Shown: positions 1-14,240, counted from the first letter of the stretch. The stretch: DNA of 64,000 bases from Streptomyces dengpaensis (GCF_002946835.1 NZ_CP026652.1:7254001-7318000); one strand, 5' to 3'. Notes: generated from the sequence alone by a model not told the origin. Numbers and translations: made by a program.

Positions 1-17
1 GCTGGAATAATCGCTGC

Positions 18-575
18 ATGAGTGAACGTCCGCGGCTGACCGTGCTCTCCGGCCCCTCAGGGGTCGGCAAGAGCACGGTCGTCGCCCATATGCGCAAGGA
101 ACACCCCGAGGTCTGGCTGTCGGTTTCGGCGACGACCCGCAAGCCGCGCCCCGGTGAGAAGCGCGGAGTCCACTACTTCTTCGTCACCGACGACGAGATG
201 GACAAGCTGATCGCCAACGGCGAGCTGCTGGAGTGGGCCGAATTCGCCGGCAATCGCTACGGGACGCCCCGCGGCGCCGTCCTCGAGCACCTGGAGGCGG
301 GTGTGCCGGTCCTCCTGGAGATCGACCTCCAGGGCGCCCGGCAGGTTCGTGAGTCCCTGCCGGAGGCCCTGCTCGTGTTCCTGGCTCCTCCCTCCTGGGA
401 GGAGCTGGTGCGCAGGCTCACCGGGCGGGGCACCGAGCCGCCCGCGGTGATCGAGCGCCGCCTGCAGGCGGCCAAGATCGAACTGGCGGCCGAGCCGGAG
501 TTCGATGTCACCCTGGTCAACACCTCCGTCGAGGACGTGGCGCGCGAGCTGCTAGCCTTGGTAGACGTTGTGTGA
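18..575 (+). CDS. gmk: guanylate kinase
   Basis: This enzyme phosphorylates GMP to GDP with ATP in cytoplasmic purine nucleotide synthesis. The P-loop GPSGVGKST lies at residues 12-20, followed by the GMP-binding region ([14 protein letters not shown]) and the lid. From the ATG at 18 it has 185 residues, slightly short for the family. No in-frame stop lies between base 1 and the ATG and the ribosome site is weak, so the true start may lie upstream of the window. rpoZ follows 37 bp later on the same strand, the usual actinobacterial gmk-rpoZ-coaBC-metK-priA order. Function is secure; the start is not. Confidence 0.93.
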   Translation: MSERPRLTVLSGPSGVGKSTVVAHMRKEHPEVWLSVSATTRKPRPGEKRGVHYFFVTDDEMDKLIANGELLEWAEFAGNRYGTPRGAVLEHLEAGVPVLLEIDLQGARQVRESLPEALLVFLAPPSWEELVRRLTGRGTEPPAVIERRLQAAKIELAAEPEFDVTLVNTSVEDVARELLALVDVV

Positions 576-612
576 TCTTCACTGATCAATCCCACCTTTC
601 GGAAGGCAGAGC

Positions 613-885
613 GTGTCCTCTTCCATCACCGCGCCCGAGGGCATCATCAACCCTCCGATCGACGAGCTCCTCGAGGCCACCGACTCGAAGTACAGCCTCG
701 TGATCTACGCGGCCAAGCGTGCCCGTCAGATCAACGCGTACTACTCGCAGCTCGGCGAGGGCCTCCTCGAGTACGTCGGTCCGCTCGTCGACACCCACGT
801 CCACGAGAAGCCGCTGTCGATCGCCCTGCGGGAGATCAACGCGGGTCTGCTGACGTCCGAGGCCGTTGAGGGCCCCGCGCAGTAA
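613..885 (+). CDS. rpoZ: RNA polymerase omega subunit
   Basis: Omega is the small subunit that helps the beta' chain fold and assemble into RNA polymerase. The 90-residue length is normal for actinobacterial omega. The N-terminal region has the family pattern (PPIDELLE, then [15 protein letters not shown] near residues 29-43). The GTG start is preceded by GGAAGG at 601-606 with good spacing. It lies between gmk and coaBC in the conserved order, and a strong hairpin follows it. Confidence 0.95.
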   Translation: MSSSITAPEGIINPPIDELLEATDSKYSLVIYAAKRARQINAYYSQLGEGLLEYVGPLVDTHVHEKPLSIALREINAGLLTSEAVEGPAQ

Positions 886-931
886 GCGATCCCTCGCGGT
901 AAGTAATATCTGCAGATTGCAGAAGGCTTTT

Positions 932-966
932 CCACAGGCCCGGCAGCACGACTGTCGGGCCTGTGG
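932..966 (+). terminator. rpoZ terminator hairpin
   Basis: The 11-base arm CCACAGGCCCG (932-942) is the exact reverse complement of 956-966, and three inner pairs extend the stem. No T tract follows, as is common in high-GC actinomycetes. It sits between rpoZ and coaBC, so coaBC may be partly uncoupled from rpoZ. Confidence 0.65.
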
Positions 967-1028
967 TGTGTCATGGATGCGTACGCCGATGAGCCGAGGC
1001 GTGCGTGTGTCGAGTGTGGGGAGGCCCG

Positions 1029-2231
1029 GTGGACAAGCCGAAGGTCGTGCTGGGGGTCAGCGGTGGCATCGCCGCGTACAAGGCCTGTGAGCTGCTGCGC
1101 AGGCTGACGGAGTCGGGCCACGACGTACGCGTCGTACCCACCGAGTCGGCGCTGCACTTCGTCGGCGCTGCCACCTGGTCCGCGCTGTCCGGACACTCCG
1201 TGTCCACCGAGGTCTGGTCGGACGTGCACGAGGTTCCGCACGTCCGCATCGGGCAGCACGCCGATCTGGTGGTCGTGGCCCCGGCGACGGCCGACATGCT
1301 GGCCAAAGCGGCCCACGGCCTGGCCGACGACCTCCTCACGAACACCCTGCTCACCGCCCGCTGTCCGGTCGTTTTCGCGCCCGCCATGCACACCGAGATG
1401 TGGGAGCACCAGGCCACCCAGGAGAACGTGGCGACGCTGCGCCGCCGTGGCGCCGTCGTCATCGAGCCCGCTGTGGGCCGCCTGACCGGCGTCGACACCG
1501 GCAAGGGGCGGCTGCCCGATCCCGGAGAGATCTTCGAGATCTGCCGCCGGGTGCTCGCGCGGGGCGTGACCGAGCCCGATCTCGCCGGCCGGCACGTCGT
1601 CATCAGCGCGGGCGGCACGCGCGAGCCGCTCGACCCGGTCCGCTTCCTCGGCAACCGCTCCTCCGGCAAGCAGGGGTACGCCCTCGCCCGCACCGCTGCC
1701 GCGCGGGGCGCCCGGGTCACGCTGATCGCCGCGAACACCGGGCTGCCGGACCCGGCGGGCGTGGATGTCGTGCAGGTCGGAACCGCCGTGCAGCTGCGCG
1801 AGGCGGTGCTGAAGGCGGCCTCGGACGCCGACGCCGTGGTGATGGCCGCGGCGGTGGCTGACTTCCGCCCGGCAACGTACGCGGCCGGAAAAATCAAGAA
1901 GAAGGACGGCCAGGAACCGGAACCGATCGTTCTGATCCGGAATCCTGACATCCTCGCGGAGATCTCGGCGGACCGGCCGCGCCCCGGCCAGGTCGTCGTC
2001 GGCTTCGCCGCCGAGACGGACGACGTCCTCGCCAACGGTCGTACGAAGCTGGAGCGCAAGGGATGCGACCTCCTCGTCGTGAACGAGGTGGGGGAGGGCA
2101 AGACCTTCGGTTCCGAGGAGAACGAGGCAGTGGTGCTGGGAGCCGACGGCAGTGAGACCCCCGTGCCGTACGGACCCAAGGAAGCTCTGGCCGAGACTGT
2201 GTGGGATCTGGTGACGCCCCGTCTGAGGTGA
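1029..2231 (+). CDS. coaBC: bifunctional phosphopantothenoylcysteine decarboxylase / phosphopantothenate-cysteine ligase
   Basis: This two-domain enzyme joins cysteine to 4'-phosphopantothenate (CoaB) and decarboxylates the product (CoaC, FMN-dependent) in coenzyme A synthesis. The CoaC half has GVSGGIAAYKA near residue 9, the catalytic His in HVRIG (about residue 71) and PAMHTEMW at 118-125. The CoaB half has SAGGTREPLDPVRFLGN and later AAVADFRP and KIKK. The GTG at 1029 was chosen because GGGGAGG (1018-1024) precedes it at ideal spacing; an in-frame GTG at 1005 lacks such a site. Length is 400 residues, normal for the fusion. Confidence 0.95.
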   Translation: MDKPKVVLGVSGGIAAYKACELLRRLTESGHDVRVVPTESALHFVGAATWSALSGHSVSTEVWSDVHEVPHVRIGQHADLVVVAPATADMLAKAAHGLADDLLTNTLLTARCPVVFAPAMHTEMWEHQATQENVATLRRRGAVVIEPAVGRLTGVDTGKGRLPDPGEIFEICRRVLARGVTEPDLAGRHVVISAGGTREPLDPVRFLGNRSSGKQGYALARTAAARGARVTLIAANTGLPDPAGVDVVQVGTAVQLREAVLKAASDADAVVMAAAVADFRPATYAAGKIKKKDGQEPEPIVLIRNPDILAEISADRPRPGQVVVGFAAETDDVLANGRTKLERKGCDLLVVNEVGEGKTFGSEENEAVVLGADGSETPVPYGPKEALAETVWDLVTPRLR

Positions 2232-2326
2232 ATGTCTCATTAGCCTCAACGGGCGACCCCCATCCGTGCGAAATCTGGCGTGGCGACCCTGGTGGAGACC
2301 GATCGGCATGGCGCAGAATGCCCGTG

Positions 2327-2372
2327 CCGCAGGTCACAGCCCTTCCGAGAAGCGAGACAGGGTCACCTGCGG
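2327..2372 (+). promoter_or_regulatory. structured leader upstream of metK
   Basis: CCGCAGGT (2327-2334) pairs perfectly with ACCTGCGG (2365-2372), and CCCT (2340-2343) can pair with AGGG (2359-2362) inside it. It lies about 100 bp before the metK start in a 242-bp gap. A -10-like GATAAACT follows near 2384, so the element could be a leader structure or could overlap the promoter. I do not see the conserved core of a known SAM riboswitch class. Confidence 0.35.
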
Positions 2373-2473
2373 CTGAGCGCGACCGATAAACTGTTCTCGG
2401 ACGGCGCCGGGCGCAGCCCCCGAGCCCGTCCGCCCATGATCAGCCAGCAGCCGCTGCAACCACAGGGAGCGTT

Positions 2474-3682
2474 GTGTCCCGTCGCCTGTTCACCTCGGAG
2501 TCCGTGACCGAAGGTCACCCCGACAAGATCGCTGACCAGATCAGTGACACCATTCTCGACGCGCTTCTGCGAGAGGACCCGACCTCCCGGGTCGCCGTGG
2601 AAACGCTGATCACGACCGGCCTGGTGCACGTGGCCGGCGAGGTCACGACCAAGGCGTACGCGCCGATCGCCCAGCTGGTCCGCGACAAGATCCTGGAGAT
2701 CGGTTACGACTCGTCGAAGAAGGGCTTCGACGGAGCTTCCTGCGGTGTGTCGGTGTCGATCGGCTCGCAGTCTCCCGACATCGCGCAGGGTGTCGACACG
2801 GCGTACGAGCAGCGTGTCGAGGGCGATGAGGACGAACTGGACCGCCAGGGCGCCGGCGACCAGGGCCTGATGTTCGGGTACGCGACCGACGAGACCCCGA
2901 ACCTGATGCCGCTCCCGATTCACCTCGCGCACCGCCTCTCGCGCCGCCTCTCCGAGGTCCGCAAGAACGGCACGATCCCCTACCTGCGCCCCGACGGTAA
3001 GACCCAGGTCACCATCGAGTACGACGGTGACAAGGCGGTCCGCCTGGACACGGTCGTGGTCTCCTCGCAGCACGCCTCGGACATCGACCTGGACTCCCTG
3101 CTGGCCCCCGACATCCGCGAGTTCGTGGTCGAGCCGGAGCTGCGGGCTCTGCTGGACGACGGCATCAAGCTGGACACCGAGGGCTACCGCCTCCTGGTCA
3201 ACCCCACCGGCCGCTTCGAGATCGGCGGCCCGATGGGCGACGCCGGCCTGACCGGCCGCAAGATCATCATCGACACGTACGGCGGCATGGCCCGCCACGG
3301 TGGCGGCGCGTTCTCCGGCAAGGACCCGTCCAAGGTCGACCGCTCCGCGGCGTACGCGATGCGCTGGGTCGCGAAGAACGTCGTCGCCGCGGGCCTCGCC
3401 TCCCGCTGCGAGGTCCAGGTCGCCTACGCCATCGGCAAGGCCGAGCCCGTCGGTCTCTTCGTCGAGACCTTCGGCACCGCCAAGGTCGACGCGGAGAAGA
3501 TCGAGACCGCCATCGCCGAGGTCTTCGACCTCCGCCCGGCGGCCATCATCCGCGACCTCGACCTGCTCCGCCCGATCTACTCCCAGACCGCCGCGTACGG
3601 CCACTTCGGCCGCGAGCTGCCCGACTTCACGTGGGAGCGGACGGACCGGGTGGAGGCGCTGCGCGCGGCTGCCGGTCTGTAG
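2474..3682 (+). CDS. metK: S-adenosylmethionine synthetase
   Basis: This enzyme makes S-adenosylmethionine from methionine and ATP. At 402 residues it is the normal bacterial length. The methionine/ATP-binding [11 protein letters not shown] begins at residue 15, [12 protein letters not shown] lies in the first third, and the glycine-rich [20 protein letters not shown] loop lies near two-thirds. The GTG start has AGGGAG at 2464-2469. It precedes priA and ends in a strong hairpin terminator. In Streptomyces, SAM level also influences secondary metabolism and development (family knowledge). Confidence 0.97.
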   Translation: MSRRLFTSESVTEGHPDKIADQISDTILDALLREDPTSRVAVETLITTGLVHVAGEVTTKAYAPIAQLVRDKILEIGYDSSKKGFDGASCGVSVSIGSQSPDIAQGVDTAYEQRVEGDEDELDRQGAGDQGLMFGYATDETPNLMPLPIHLAHRLSRRLSEVRKNGTIPYLRPDGKTQVTIEYDGDKAVRLDTVVVSSQHASDIDLDSLLAPDIREFVVEPELRALLDDGIKLDTEGYRLLVNPTGRFEIGGPMGDAGLTGRKIIIDTYGGMARHGGGAFSGKDPSKVDRSAAYAMRWVAKNVVAAGLASRCEVQVAYAIGKAEPVGLFVETFGTAKVDAEKIETAIAEVFDLRPAAIIRDLDLLRPIYSQTAAYGHFGRELPDFTWERTDRVEALRAAAGL

Positions 3683-3697
3683 TTCTCCGGTCGTGTG

Positions 3698-3735
3698 GTG
3701 AGGCCCGGTGCCCCTCTGGGGGTGCCGGGCCTCAC
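3698..3735 (+). terminator. metK terminator hairpin
   Basis: GTGAGGCCCGG (3698-3708) is the exact reverse complement of 3725-3735, and the loop itself can pair (GCCCC with GGGGG). It lies 15 bp after the metK stop. Confidence 0.75.
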
Positions 3736-3840
3736 TCATGAGTCGTCGGCGCCCGGTCGCAGAGGGGGCTGACCGCGCGTCCCTGGCGTGGGGAGTTCGG
3801 GCGCCGTCGGTTGTCAGTGCGGTCTGGTAGGAATGCTGCT

Positions 3841-5988
3841 GTGAGCAGCGAGAACAGGCCGGGGGAAGGCGGTGCGGAGAGTGCGCCGCCTGAGCAGCTC
3901 GCGCTGATTCGGGAAGCCGTTCGGAAAGCCAAGGCGCCCAAGGCGAAGCCGCGGACGTGGCGGGGGGCCACGCTGGCGAAGGAGTTGCCCGTCGCGCGGG
4001 TGCTGGTCGACAAGGGCGTGCTGCATCTCGACCGGTACTTCGACTATGCCGTGCCGGAGGAGCTGGACGAGGCCGCGCAGCCCGGGGTGCGGGTGCGCGT
4101 GCGGTTCGGGGCCGGAGGGCGCCATGTGCGGGAGGGGCGGCGTGAGGGCGGCGGGCTGATCGACGGGTTCCTCGTCGAGAGGGTCGCCGAGTCCGACTAT
4201 GCCGGGCCGCTGGCCGCGCTCGCCCAGGTCGTGTCGCCGGAACCCGTGCTCGGGCCCGAGCTGCTGGGGCTCGCCCGGGCCGTCGCCGATCGGTATGCGG
4301 GCAGTCTCGCGGATGTGCTGCAGCTGGCCGTTCCGCCCCGGCATGCCCGGGCCGAGGCGCGGGAGCTCCCCGATGCTCCACCACCGCCTCCTCCGCCCGA
4401 CCCGGGCACCTGGAGGCGGTACGGGCGCGGGCCGGAGTTCCTCGCCTCGCTCGCCTCCGGTGGGGCACCACGGGCCGTGTGGACCGCGCTGCCCGGGCCT
4501 CAGTGGGCCGAGGAGATCGCCCGGGCCGTGCAGGCGACGCTCGCCTCCGGGCGCGGGGCGCTGGTCGTCGTACCGGCCGGGCGGTCCGCCGCGCGCGTGG
4601 ACGCGGCGCTCAGCGCCCACCTCGGGGAGGGGCAGCACGCCGTGCTGACCGCCGACGCCGGGCAGGAGCGGCGGTACCGGGAGTGGCTGGCCGTACGGCG
4701 GGGAGCCGTGCGCGCCGTCGTCGGTACGCGGGCCGCCATGTTCGCGCCCGTACGGGATCTCGGCCTGGTCGTCATGTGGGACGACGGCGACGCCAGTCAC
4801 AGCGACGACAACGCTCCCTTCCCACATGTGCGGGAGGTGCTGGAGCTGCGCGCCGCGCGCGACAAGTGCGGTTTTTTGCTGGGGAGTTGGAGCTGCACGG
4901 TGGAGGCGGCGCAGCTCGTGGAGAGTGGCTGGGCGTTGCCGCTGGTCGCGGAGCGGGAGCAAGTGCGGAGCGCCGCGCCGCTGGTGCGGACCGTGGGGGA
5001 CGGGGATCTCGCGCGGGACGAGGCCGCTCGGGCCGCGCGGCTGCCCACGCTCGCCTGGCAGGTCGTCAGGGAGGGGCTGCGGCACGGGCCCGTGCTCGTG
5101 CAGGTGCCGCGGCGGGGGTATGTGCCCCGGATGGCCTGTGTGCAGTGCCGGACGCCCGCCCGGTGCCGGCACTGCGCCGGTCCGCTGGGGGCGCAGGACG
5201 CGGGCGCGCTGCGGTGTGCCTGGTGCGGGCGGGACGAGGCGGCCTGGCACTGCCCCGAGTGCGGCGGGTTCCGTCTGCGGGCGCAGGTCGTGGGGGCGCG
5301 GCGCACCGCCGAGGAGCTGGGGCGGGCGTTTCCGGCGGTGCCGGTGCGCACGTCCGGGCGGGAGCAGGTGCTGGACACCGTCTCCGAGGCGCCCGCGCTC
5401 GTCGTGAGCACGCCGGGGGCGGAGCCCGTCGCCGAGGGCGGGTATGCCGCCGCGCTGCTGCTCGACGGCTGGGCGATGCTCGGGCGGCCCGATCTGCGGG
5501 CCGGTGAGGACGCGTTGCGGCGGTGGATAGGGGCGGCGGCGCTCGTACGCCCGCAGGGTGCCGGTGGCACCGTGGTCGTCGTCGCCGAGCCGACCCTGCG
5601 GCCCGTCCAGGCGCTCGTCAGGTGGGACCCCGTCGGGCATGCCGTACGAGAGCTCGCCGAGCGGGCCGAGCTGGGGTTTCCGCCCGTCTCGCGGATGGCG
5701 GCCGTCTCCGGGACGCCAGAGGCCCTCGCCGGGTTTCTCGCCGCGGCCGAACTGCCGCGCGATGCCGAGGTGTTGGGGCCGGTGCCGATGCTCGTCACGG
5801 AGGCGGGGAGACCCCGGCAGGCCGGAGGGCCGCCGCCCGGTGAGTACTGGGAGCGTGCCCTTGTTCGCGTACCGCCGGGGAGCGGTGCCGCGCTGGCGGC
5901 CGCGCTGAAGACCGCGCAGGCGGCGCGGATGGCGCGCGGGGGGAGTGAGCCCGTACGGATCCGGATCGATCCGCCGGACATCGGGTGA
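3841..5988 (+). CDS. priA: replication restart protein PriA, actinobacterial degenerate form
   Basis: PriA loads the replisome at stalled forks; in proteobacteria it is a zinc-binding superfamily 2 helicase. This 715-residue protein keeps the N-terminal DNA-binding domain (VARVLVDKGVLHLDRYFDY, FLVERV) and the paired cysteine zinc motifs CVQCRTPARCRHC and CAWCGRDEAAWHCPECG. No GxGKT/S Walker A is visible, and the DEEH Walker B position reads like WDDGDASH, so ATP hydrolysis is unlikely. This is the pattern in actinobacterial PriA. GTG 3841 is preferred (AGGA at 3829-3832); an in-frame TTG at 3811 is less likely. Confidence 0.9.
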   Translation: MSSENRPGEGGAESAPPEQLALIREAVRKAKAPKAKPRTWRGATLAKELPVARVLVDKGVLHLDRYFDYAVPEELDEAAQPGVRVRVRFGAGGRHVREGRREGGGLIDGFLVERVAESDYAGPLAALAQVVSPEPVLGPELLGLARAVADRYAGSLADVLQLAVPPRHARAEARELPDAPPPPPPPDPGTWRRYGRGPEFLASLASGGAPRAVWTALPGPQWAEEIARAVQATLASGRGALVVVPAGRSAARVDAALSAHLGEGQHAVLTADAGQERRYREWLAVRRGAVRAVVGTRAAMFAPVRDLGLVVMWDDGDASHSDDNAPFPHVREVLELRAARDKCGFLLGSWSCTVEAAQLVESGWALPLVAEREQVRSAAPLVRTVGDGDLARDEAARAARLPTLAWQVVREGLRHGPVLVQVPRRGYVPRMACVQCRTPARCRHCAGPLGAQDAGALRCAWCGRDEAAWHCPECGGFRLRAQVVGARRTAEELGRAFPAVPVRTSGREQVLDTVSEAPALVVSTPGAEPVAEGGYAAALLLDGWAMLGRPDLRAGEDALRRWIGAAALVRPQGAGGTVVVVAEPTLRPVQALVRWDPVGHAVRELAERAELGFPPVSRMAAVSGTPEALAGFLAAAELPRDAEVLGPVPMLVTEAGRPRQAGGPPPGEYWERALVRVPPGSGAALAAALKTAQAARMARGGSEPVRIRIDPPDIG

Positions 5989-6061
5989 CGGTGCGGCGGG
6001 TGCCCGTACGGCGGGTGACAGCCGGGCGATGGACGGCAGTGCGGGTGTCGTCAGGAGGGTT

Positions 6062-6092
6062 GCCTCCCGGTCCTGTCGTCGGTCCGGGAGGC
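6062..6092. terminator. bidirectional terminator between convergent genes
   Basis: GCCTCCCGG (6062-6070) is an exact inverted repeat of 6084-6092 with a 13-nt loop. It lies between the ends of priA (plus) and the HTH gene at 6106-6648 (minus) and can serve both. Confidence 0.65.
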
Positions 6093-6105
6093 AGCGGGGA
6101 GTGGG

Positions 6106-9670
<3,565 letters not shown>

Positions 9671-9707
9671 GGCGATTCGTCCCCTCCGCCCCTGCCCGTC
9701 CCGTTGT

Positions 9708-9774
9708 CTGGGGGCTGCGGCCCCAGGCCCCCGCTCCGGCCCGAACGGCCTCGTCCTCAGACCCCGGACGGGCT
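9708..9774 (+). repeat. dispersed Streptomyces intergenic repeat, copy 1
   Basis: The segment starts with CTGGGGGCTGCGGCCCCAG and ends with CCGGACGGGCT. A closely related copy is at 29918-29983 and a shorter hairpin member at 38311-38351. It follows the rsmB stop and may act as its terminator. Confidence 0.6.
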
Positions 9775-9845
9775 CTCCTGCCCGTCACGGCCCCTAGGTC
9801 CGCACCGGGGAGAGCAACCGGGCCGGGGCATGGCACGCTTGGGTC

Positions 9846-10532
9846 ATGGCCGTGCAGATCAACCCCAGCATCCTGTCCGCCGACTTCGCCCGTCTTGCCG
9901 AGGAGGCAAAGGCGGTGGACGGCGCCGACTGGCTCCATGTCGACGTCATGGACAACCACTTCGTACCGAACCTCACACTCGGTGTGCCGGTCGTAGAGTC
10001 TCTCGCCCGTGCGACGGACACGCCGCTGGACTGCCACCTGATGATCGAGGACCCCGATCGGTTGGCGCCCCAGTACGTGGAAGCGGGTGCCGGTTCCGTC
10101 ACCTTCCACGCCGAGGCGGCCGCCGCGCCGGTGCGGCTCGCCCGCGAGATCCGGGCCAAGGGCGCCCGAGCCTCCATGGCTCTCAAGCCCGCGACCCCCA
10201 TCGAGCCGTACGAGGACCTGCTCCCCGAACTCGACATGCTGCTGATCATGACGGTCGAGCCCGGCTTCGGCGGCCAGGCGTTTCTCGACATCATGCTTCC
10301 CAAGATCCGCCGCACCCGGGAGCTGATCAGCAAGCACGGCCTCGAACTGTGGCTCCAGGTCGACGGCGGCGTCTCGGCATCCACCATCGAGCGGTGTGCG
10401 GAGGCGGGAGCTGACGTCTTCGTCGCCGGTTCCGCGGTGTACGGGGCCGCGGACCCGGCTGACGCGGTACGTGCATTGCGCACACAGGCTCAGGCCGCGA
10501 CGGCCCATGCGGCGTGGGCGTGCGACCACTGA
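9846..10532 (+). CDS. rpe: ribulose-phosphate 3-epimerase
   Basis: This TIM-barrel enzyme interconverts ribulose 5-phosphate and xylulose 5-phosphate in the pentose phosphate pathway. At 228 residues, family signatures are present in order: [25 protein letters not shown] with metal-binding His/Asp, [17 protein letters not shown] and VDGGVS. The ATG at 9846 has no clear purine-rich site, so it may be leaderless or weakly initiated. It is followed by a SorC-type sugar-responsive regulator. Confidence 0.96.
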   Translation: MAVQINPSILSADFARLAEEAKAVDGADWLHVDVMDNHFVPNLTLGVPVVESLARATDTPLDCHLMIEDPDRLAPQYVEAGAGSVTFHAEAAAAPVRLAREIRAKGARASMALKPATPIEPYEDLLPELDMLLIMTVEPGFGGQAFLDIMLPKIRRTRELISKHGLELWLQVDGGVSASTIERCAEAGADVFVAGSAVYGAADPADAVRALRTQAQAATAHAAWACDH

Positions 10533-10634
10533 GCCAAGGGAACGTGAACGCCGCCCATCAGGGCTGATCAAGCGCGCCGGATCTGCGAGGATGAACGGCG
10601 AATCCAGAGTGTGAACAGCAGTGAGGAGATCGCC

Positions 10635-11654
10635 GTGTCGGGTATGTCGGCGGGCCGGTCAGCCATGCGGATGGGACCCGCTGAGCTGGTGCAGGCGGCG
10701 GCCATGGCCCGCCGCTTCTACCTCGAGGGCAAGTCCAAGATCCAGATCGCCGAGGAGTTCGGCGTCAGCCGCTTCAAGGTGGCCCGGGTCCTGGAAACCG
10801 CCCTCGAACGGGATCTCGTGCGCATCGAGATCCGTGTGCCGGCCGAACTGGACGCCGAGCGCTCCGACGCGCTCCGCGCCCGTTACGGCCTCAGGCACGC
10901 CGTCGTGGTCGAGTCCCCGGCCGAGGCCGAGGAGTCGCCCGACCCCGAGAACCTCGGCGAAGTCGCCGCCGACCTGCTCGGCGAGCTCGTCAACGAGGGC
11001 GATGTCCTCGGCCTCGCCTGGGGCCGCTCCACCATCCACATGGCGGCGGCCCTCGACCGGCTCCCGCCGTGCACGGTGGTGCAGCTGACGGGCGTGTACG
11101 ACGCCGGGACCGCAGAGCGCGGTTCGGTGGAGGCGGTGCGCCGCGCCGCCCAGGTGGCGGGCGGGGACGCCCACCCGATCTACGCGCCGATGCTGCTGCC
11201 CGACGCGGCCACCGCGGCCGCGCTGCGCAACCAGACCGGGATCGCCCGCGCCTTCGAGTACTTCGACAAGGTCACGGTCGCGTGCGTGTCCATCGGCTCC
11301 TGGGAGCCGGGCATCTCGACGGTGCACGACATGCTCAGCGACGAGGAGCGCGAGCACTACGCGTCCTTCGGTGTTGCCGCCGAGATGTCCGCGCACCTCT
11401 TCGACGCCGAGGGCCGCCGGGTCGGCCGTGACCTGGGCGAGCGCTGCATCACGGTCGAGGCCGACCGGCTGCGCCGCATCCCGGAGGTCGTCGCCATCGC
11501 GGGCGGGCAGCGGAAGGCGGCCGCGATCGACGCGGTGCTGCGTTCCGGGCTGGTCACCAGCCTGGTGACGGACACGTCGGCCGCGGACTATCTGATGACG
11601 GCGGGGCCGACGCCACGCCCGGCCCTCAACCGGGCGGACCCGGACGGGGTGTGA
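10635..11654 (+). CDS. SorC/DeoR-family sugar-binding transcriptional regulator
   Basis: The 339-residue protein has an N-terminal HTH (KSKIQIAEEFGVSRFKVARVLETA, roughly 35-60) and a SorC-type effector domain (about 90-330) with GLAWGRS and VVAIAGGQRKAAAI. Such regulators bind phosphorylated sugars. Its place right after rpe suggests a pentose-phosphate ligand (inference). The GTG at 10635 is preferred because GAGGAG (10623-10628) precedes it; the in-frame GTG at 10611 would add eight residues without a good site. Confidence 0.85.
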   Translation: MSGMSAGRSAMRMGPAELVQAAAMARRFYLEGKSKIQIAEEFGVSRFKVARVLETALERDLVRIEIRVPAELDAERSDALRARYGLRHAVVVESPAEAEESPDPENLGEVAADLLGELVNEGDVLGLAWGRSTIHMAAALDRLPPCTVVQLTGVYDAGTAERGSVEAVRRAAQVAGGDAHPIYAPMLLPDAATAAALRNQTGIARAFEYFDKVTVACVSIGSWEPGISTVHDMLSDEEREHYASFGVAAEMSAHLFDAEGRRVGRDLGERCITVEADRLRRIPEVVAIAGGQRKAAAIDAVLRSGLVTSLVTDTSAADYLMTAGPTPRPALNRADPDGV

Positions 11655-11663
11655 CAACGAGTC

Positions 11664-11697
11664 GCCCCGCACCGTTCCTTCAGGGTCCGTGCGGGGC
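11664..11697 (+). terminator. terminator after the SorC-type regulator
   Basis: GCCCCGCAC (11664-11672) is an exact inverted repeat of 11689-11697, 10 bp after the stop codon. Confidence 0.65.
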
Positions 11698-11713
11698 CAG
11701 GCGGCAGCGGGTG

Positions 11714-11806
11714 CTACCGCGAATACACCGTCACCTCCGCAGCCGTGTCCAGCCGAGGTTGCTCGGTTGTCCACGCCTTGTCGCGCTCCCGACTGCCCCC
11801 TACGAC
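11714..11806 (-). pseudogene. orphan C-terminal gene fragment
   Basis: About 30 codons on the minus strand read like the end of a real protein (GSRERDKAW, then QPRLDTAAEVTVYSR and a TAG stop at 11714). No matching upstream part is found, because the frame runs into the MarR remnant. I do not recognise the family. It may be what is left of a deleted gene. Confidence 0.25.
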
Positions 11807-11894
11807 GAGGCGGGGCGCTGGTGCTCGCCCCCTCCGCAGTCTGATGTGACCGCCACACTGGAGCACACTGCCGCCGGTCCAGGCTCGGTGAAGG

Positions 11895-12327
11895 TCAGTT
11901 CCGGTTCGGCGCGGTGAACGCGACCTTCTGCATGGCCTCGATGAACGAGGGGTGCTCCTCGGGCGACAGCGGCTGGAGCAGGCGTTGCCGCACCCGGGCC
12001 ACCCCCCGGCCCGACGTCGGCCAGGGTCCGTGCCCCGCGCGGGGTCAGATGCGGCAGATTGCGCCGCGAGTCCGCGCTGTCCCGGGTTCGGGTGATCAAG
12101 TCGCGCCCGCACATCCGGGTGACCAGGCCGACGCCGGTCGCCCTGTCCGCCGACACCAGCTCGCCCAGCGCTGGTCGATGCCCTCCCGGTGGCCCAGCGC
12201 CACCAGCACCGAGTGCCGGACCGGGGTGACCGACCTGCCGACCTCCTCCGCCCAGTACGCGGTCCCCGGGCCGTCGAGGGGCGCTCCGGCGGGCGAACGC
12301 GCTTGGCGGATCCTCCGAACCGGCCAC
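11895..12327 (-). pseudogene. frameshifted MarR-family regulator
   Basis: Reading three frames in turn on the minus strand rebuilds a complete MarR protein of about 144 residues. It starts VAGSEDPPSAF (GTG at 12327), continues APLDGPGTAYWAEEVG to GHREGIDQR, then ALGELVSADRA to TPRGARTLADVG, and ends EEHPSFIEAMQKVAFTAPN with TGA at 11895. Breaks lie near 12290, near 12170 (two bases lost at GACCAGCGC) and in the C6 run near 12002-12007 (one base gained). The span of 433 bp is not a multiple of three. MarR proteins repress adjacent genes; the original target is unknown. Confidence 0.75.
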
Positions 12328-12408
12328 TGACCAGCCTGGATGATCTGTCCGTGCCTCGCATACCGGCTGACATGGGACAATGAAGTACGTGCTCTTCCCC
12401 CTGGCTGA

Positions 12409-13893
<1,485 letters not shown>

Positions 13894-13908
13894 CGCGCTT
13901 TCCTGGCC

Positions 13909-13941
13909 GACGGCCCCCGCGGTGAGCCCGCGGGGGCCGTC
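13909..13941 (+). terminator. guaB1 terminator
   Basis: A perfect 14-bp stem, GACGGCCCCCGCGG (13909-13922) with its reverse complement at 13928-13941 and a 5-nt loop, lies 16 bp after the stop. Confidence 0.8.
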
Positions 13942-13970
13942 GGCGTAGGTACGCCGTCAGGGTCGGGCGG

Positions 13971-14240
13971 ATGAAGATCGCCGTCTGTACGACTGCCGAT
14001 GTCGCCCTTCTCGACCAGTACATCGGCTCCGCGGAGCCACCTGCGCTGATCCACGAGGCCGAGGAACGGGCGCGCGAGCGCGGCTTCGCCGTCATCGGCC
14101 TCGGCGTGAGCGCTGACAACCCCCGCGCGGCCGGGCTGTACGCACGGCTGGGGTACCTGCCCCTCACCGGGTACGTCGACCGCTGGTCGTACGAGGAGGG
14201 GGACGGTACGACCCGTGAGTGCGCGGACGCGTGCACCTTG
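13971..14240 (+). pseudogene. GNAT acetyltransferase with internal deletion
   Basis: The frame begins MKIAVCTTADVALLDQYIGSAE, which looks like a GNAT N-terminus. It jumps directly to ALIHEAEERARERGFAVI and GVSADNPRAAGLYARLGYLP, the C-terminal acetyl-CoA motif B region. The central part, including the R/QxxGxG acetyl-CoA loop, is absent. The C-terminus (ECADACT) then runs into unrelated sequence up to 14567. The remnant cannot bind acetyl-CoA normally. It lies just after guaB1 and before another broken gene. Confidence 0.65.

Noticed and set aside
741..2309. Long minus-strand open frame opposite coaBC
   Set aside because: It is the complement of a well-identified gene, with Arg/Gly/Val-rich composition and no motif, the usual effect of high GC.
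2232..2473. SAM riboswitch before metK
   Set aside because: The conserved cores of SAM-I, SAM-II and SAM-IV that I know are not seen; only a simple stem is present.
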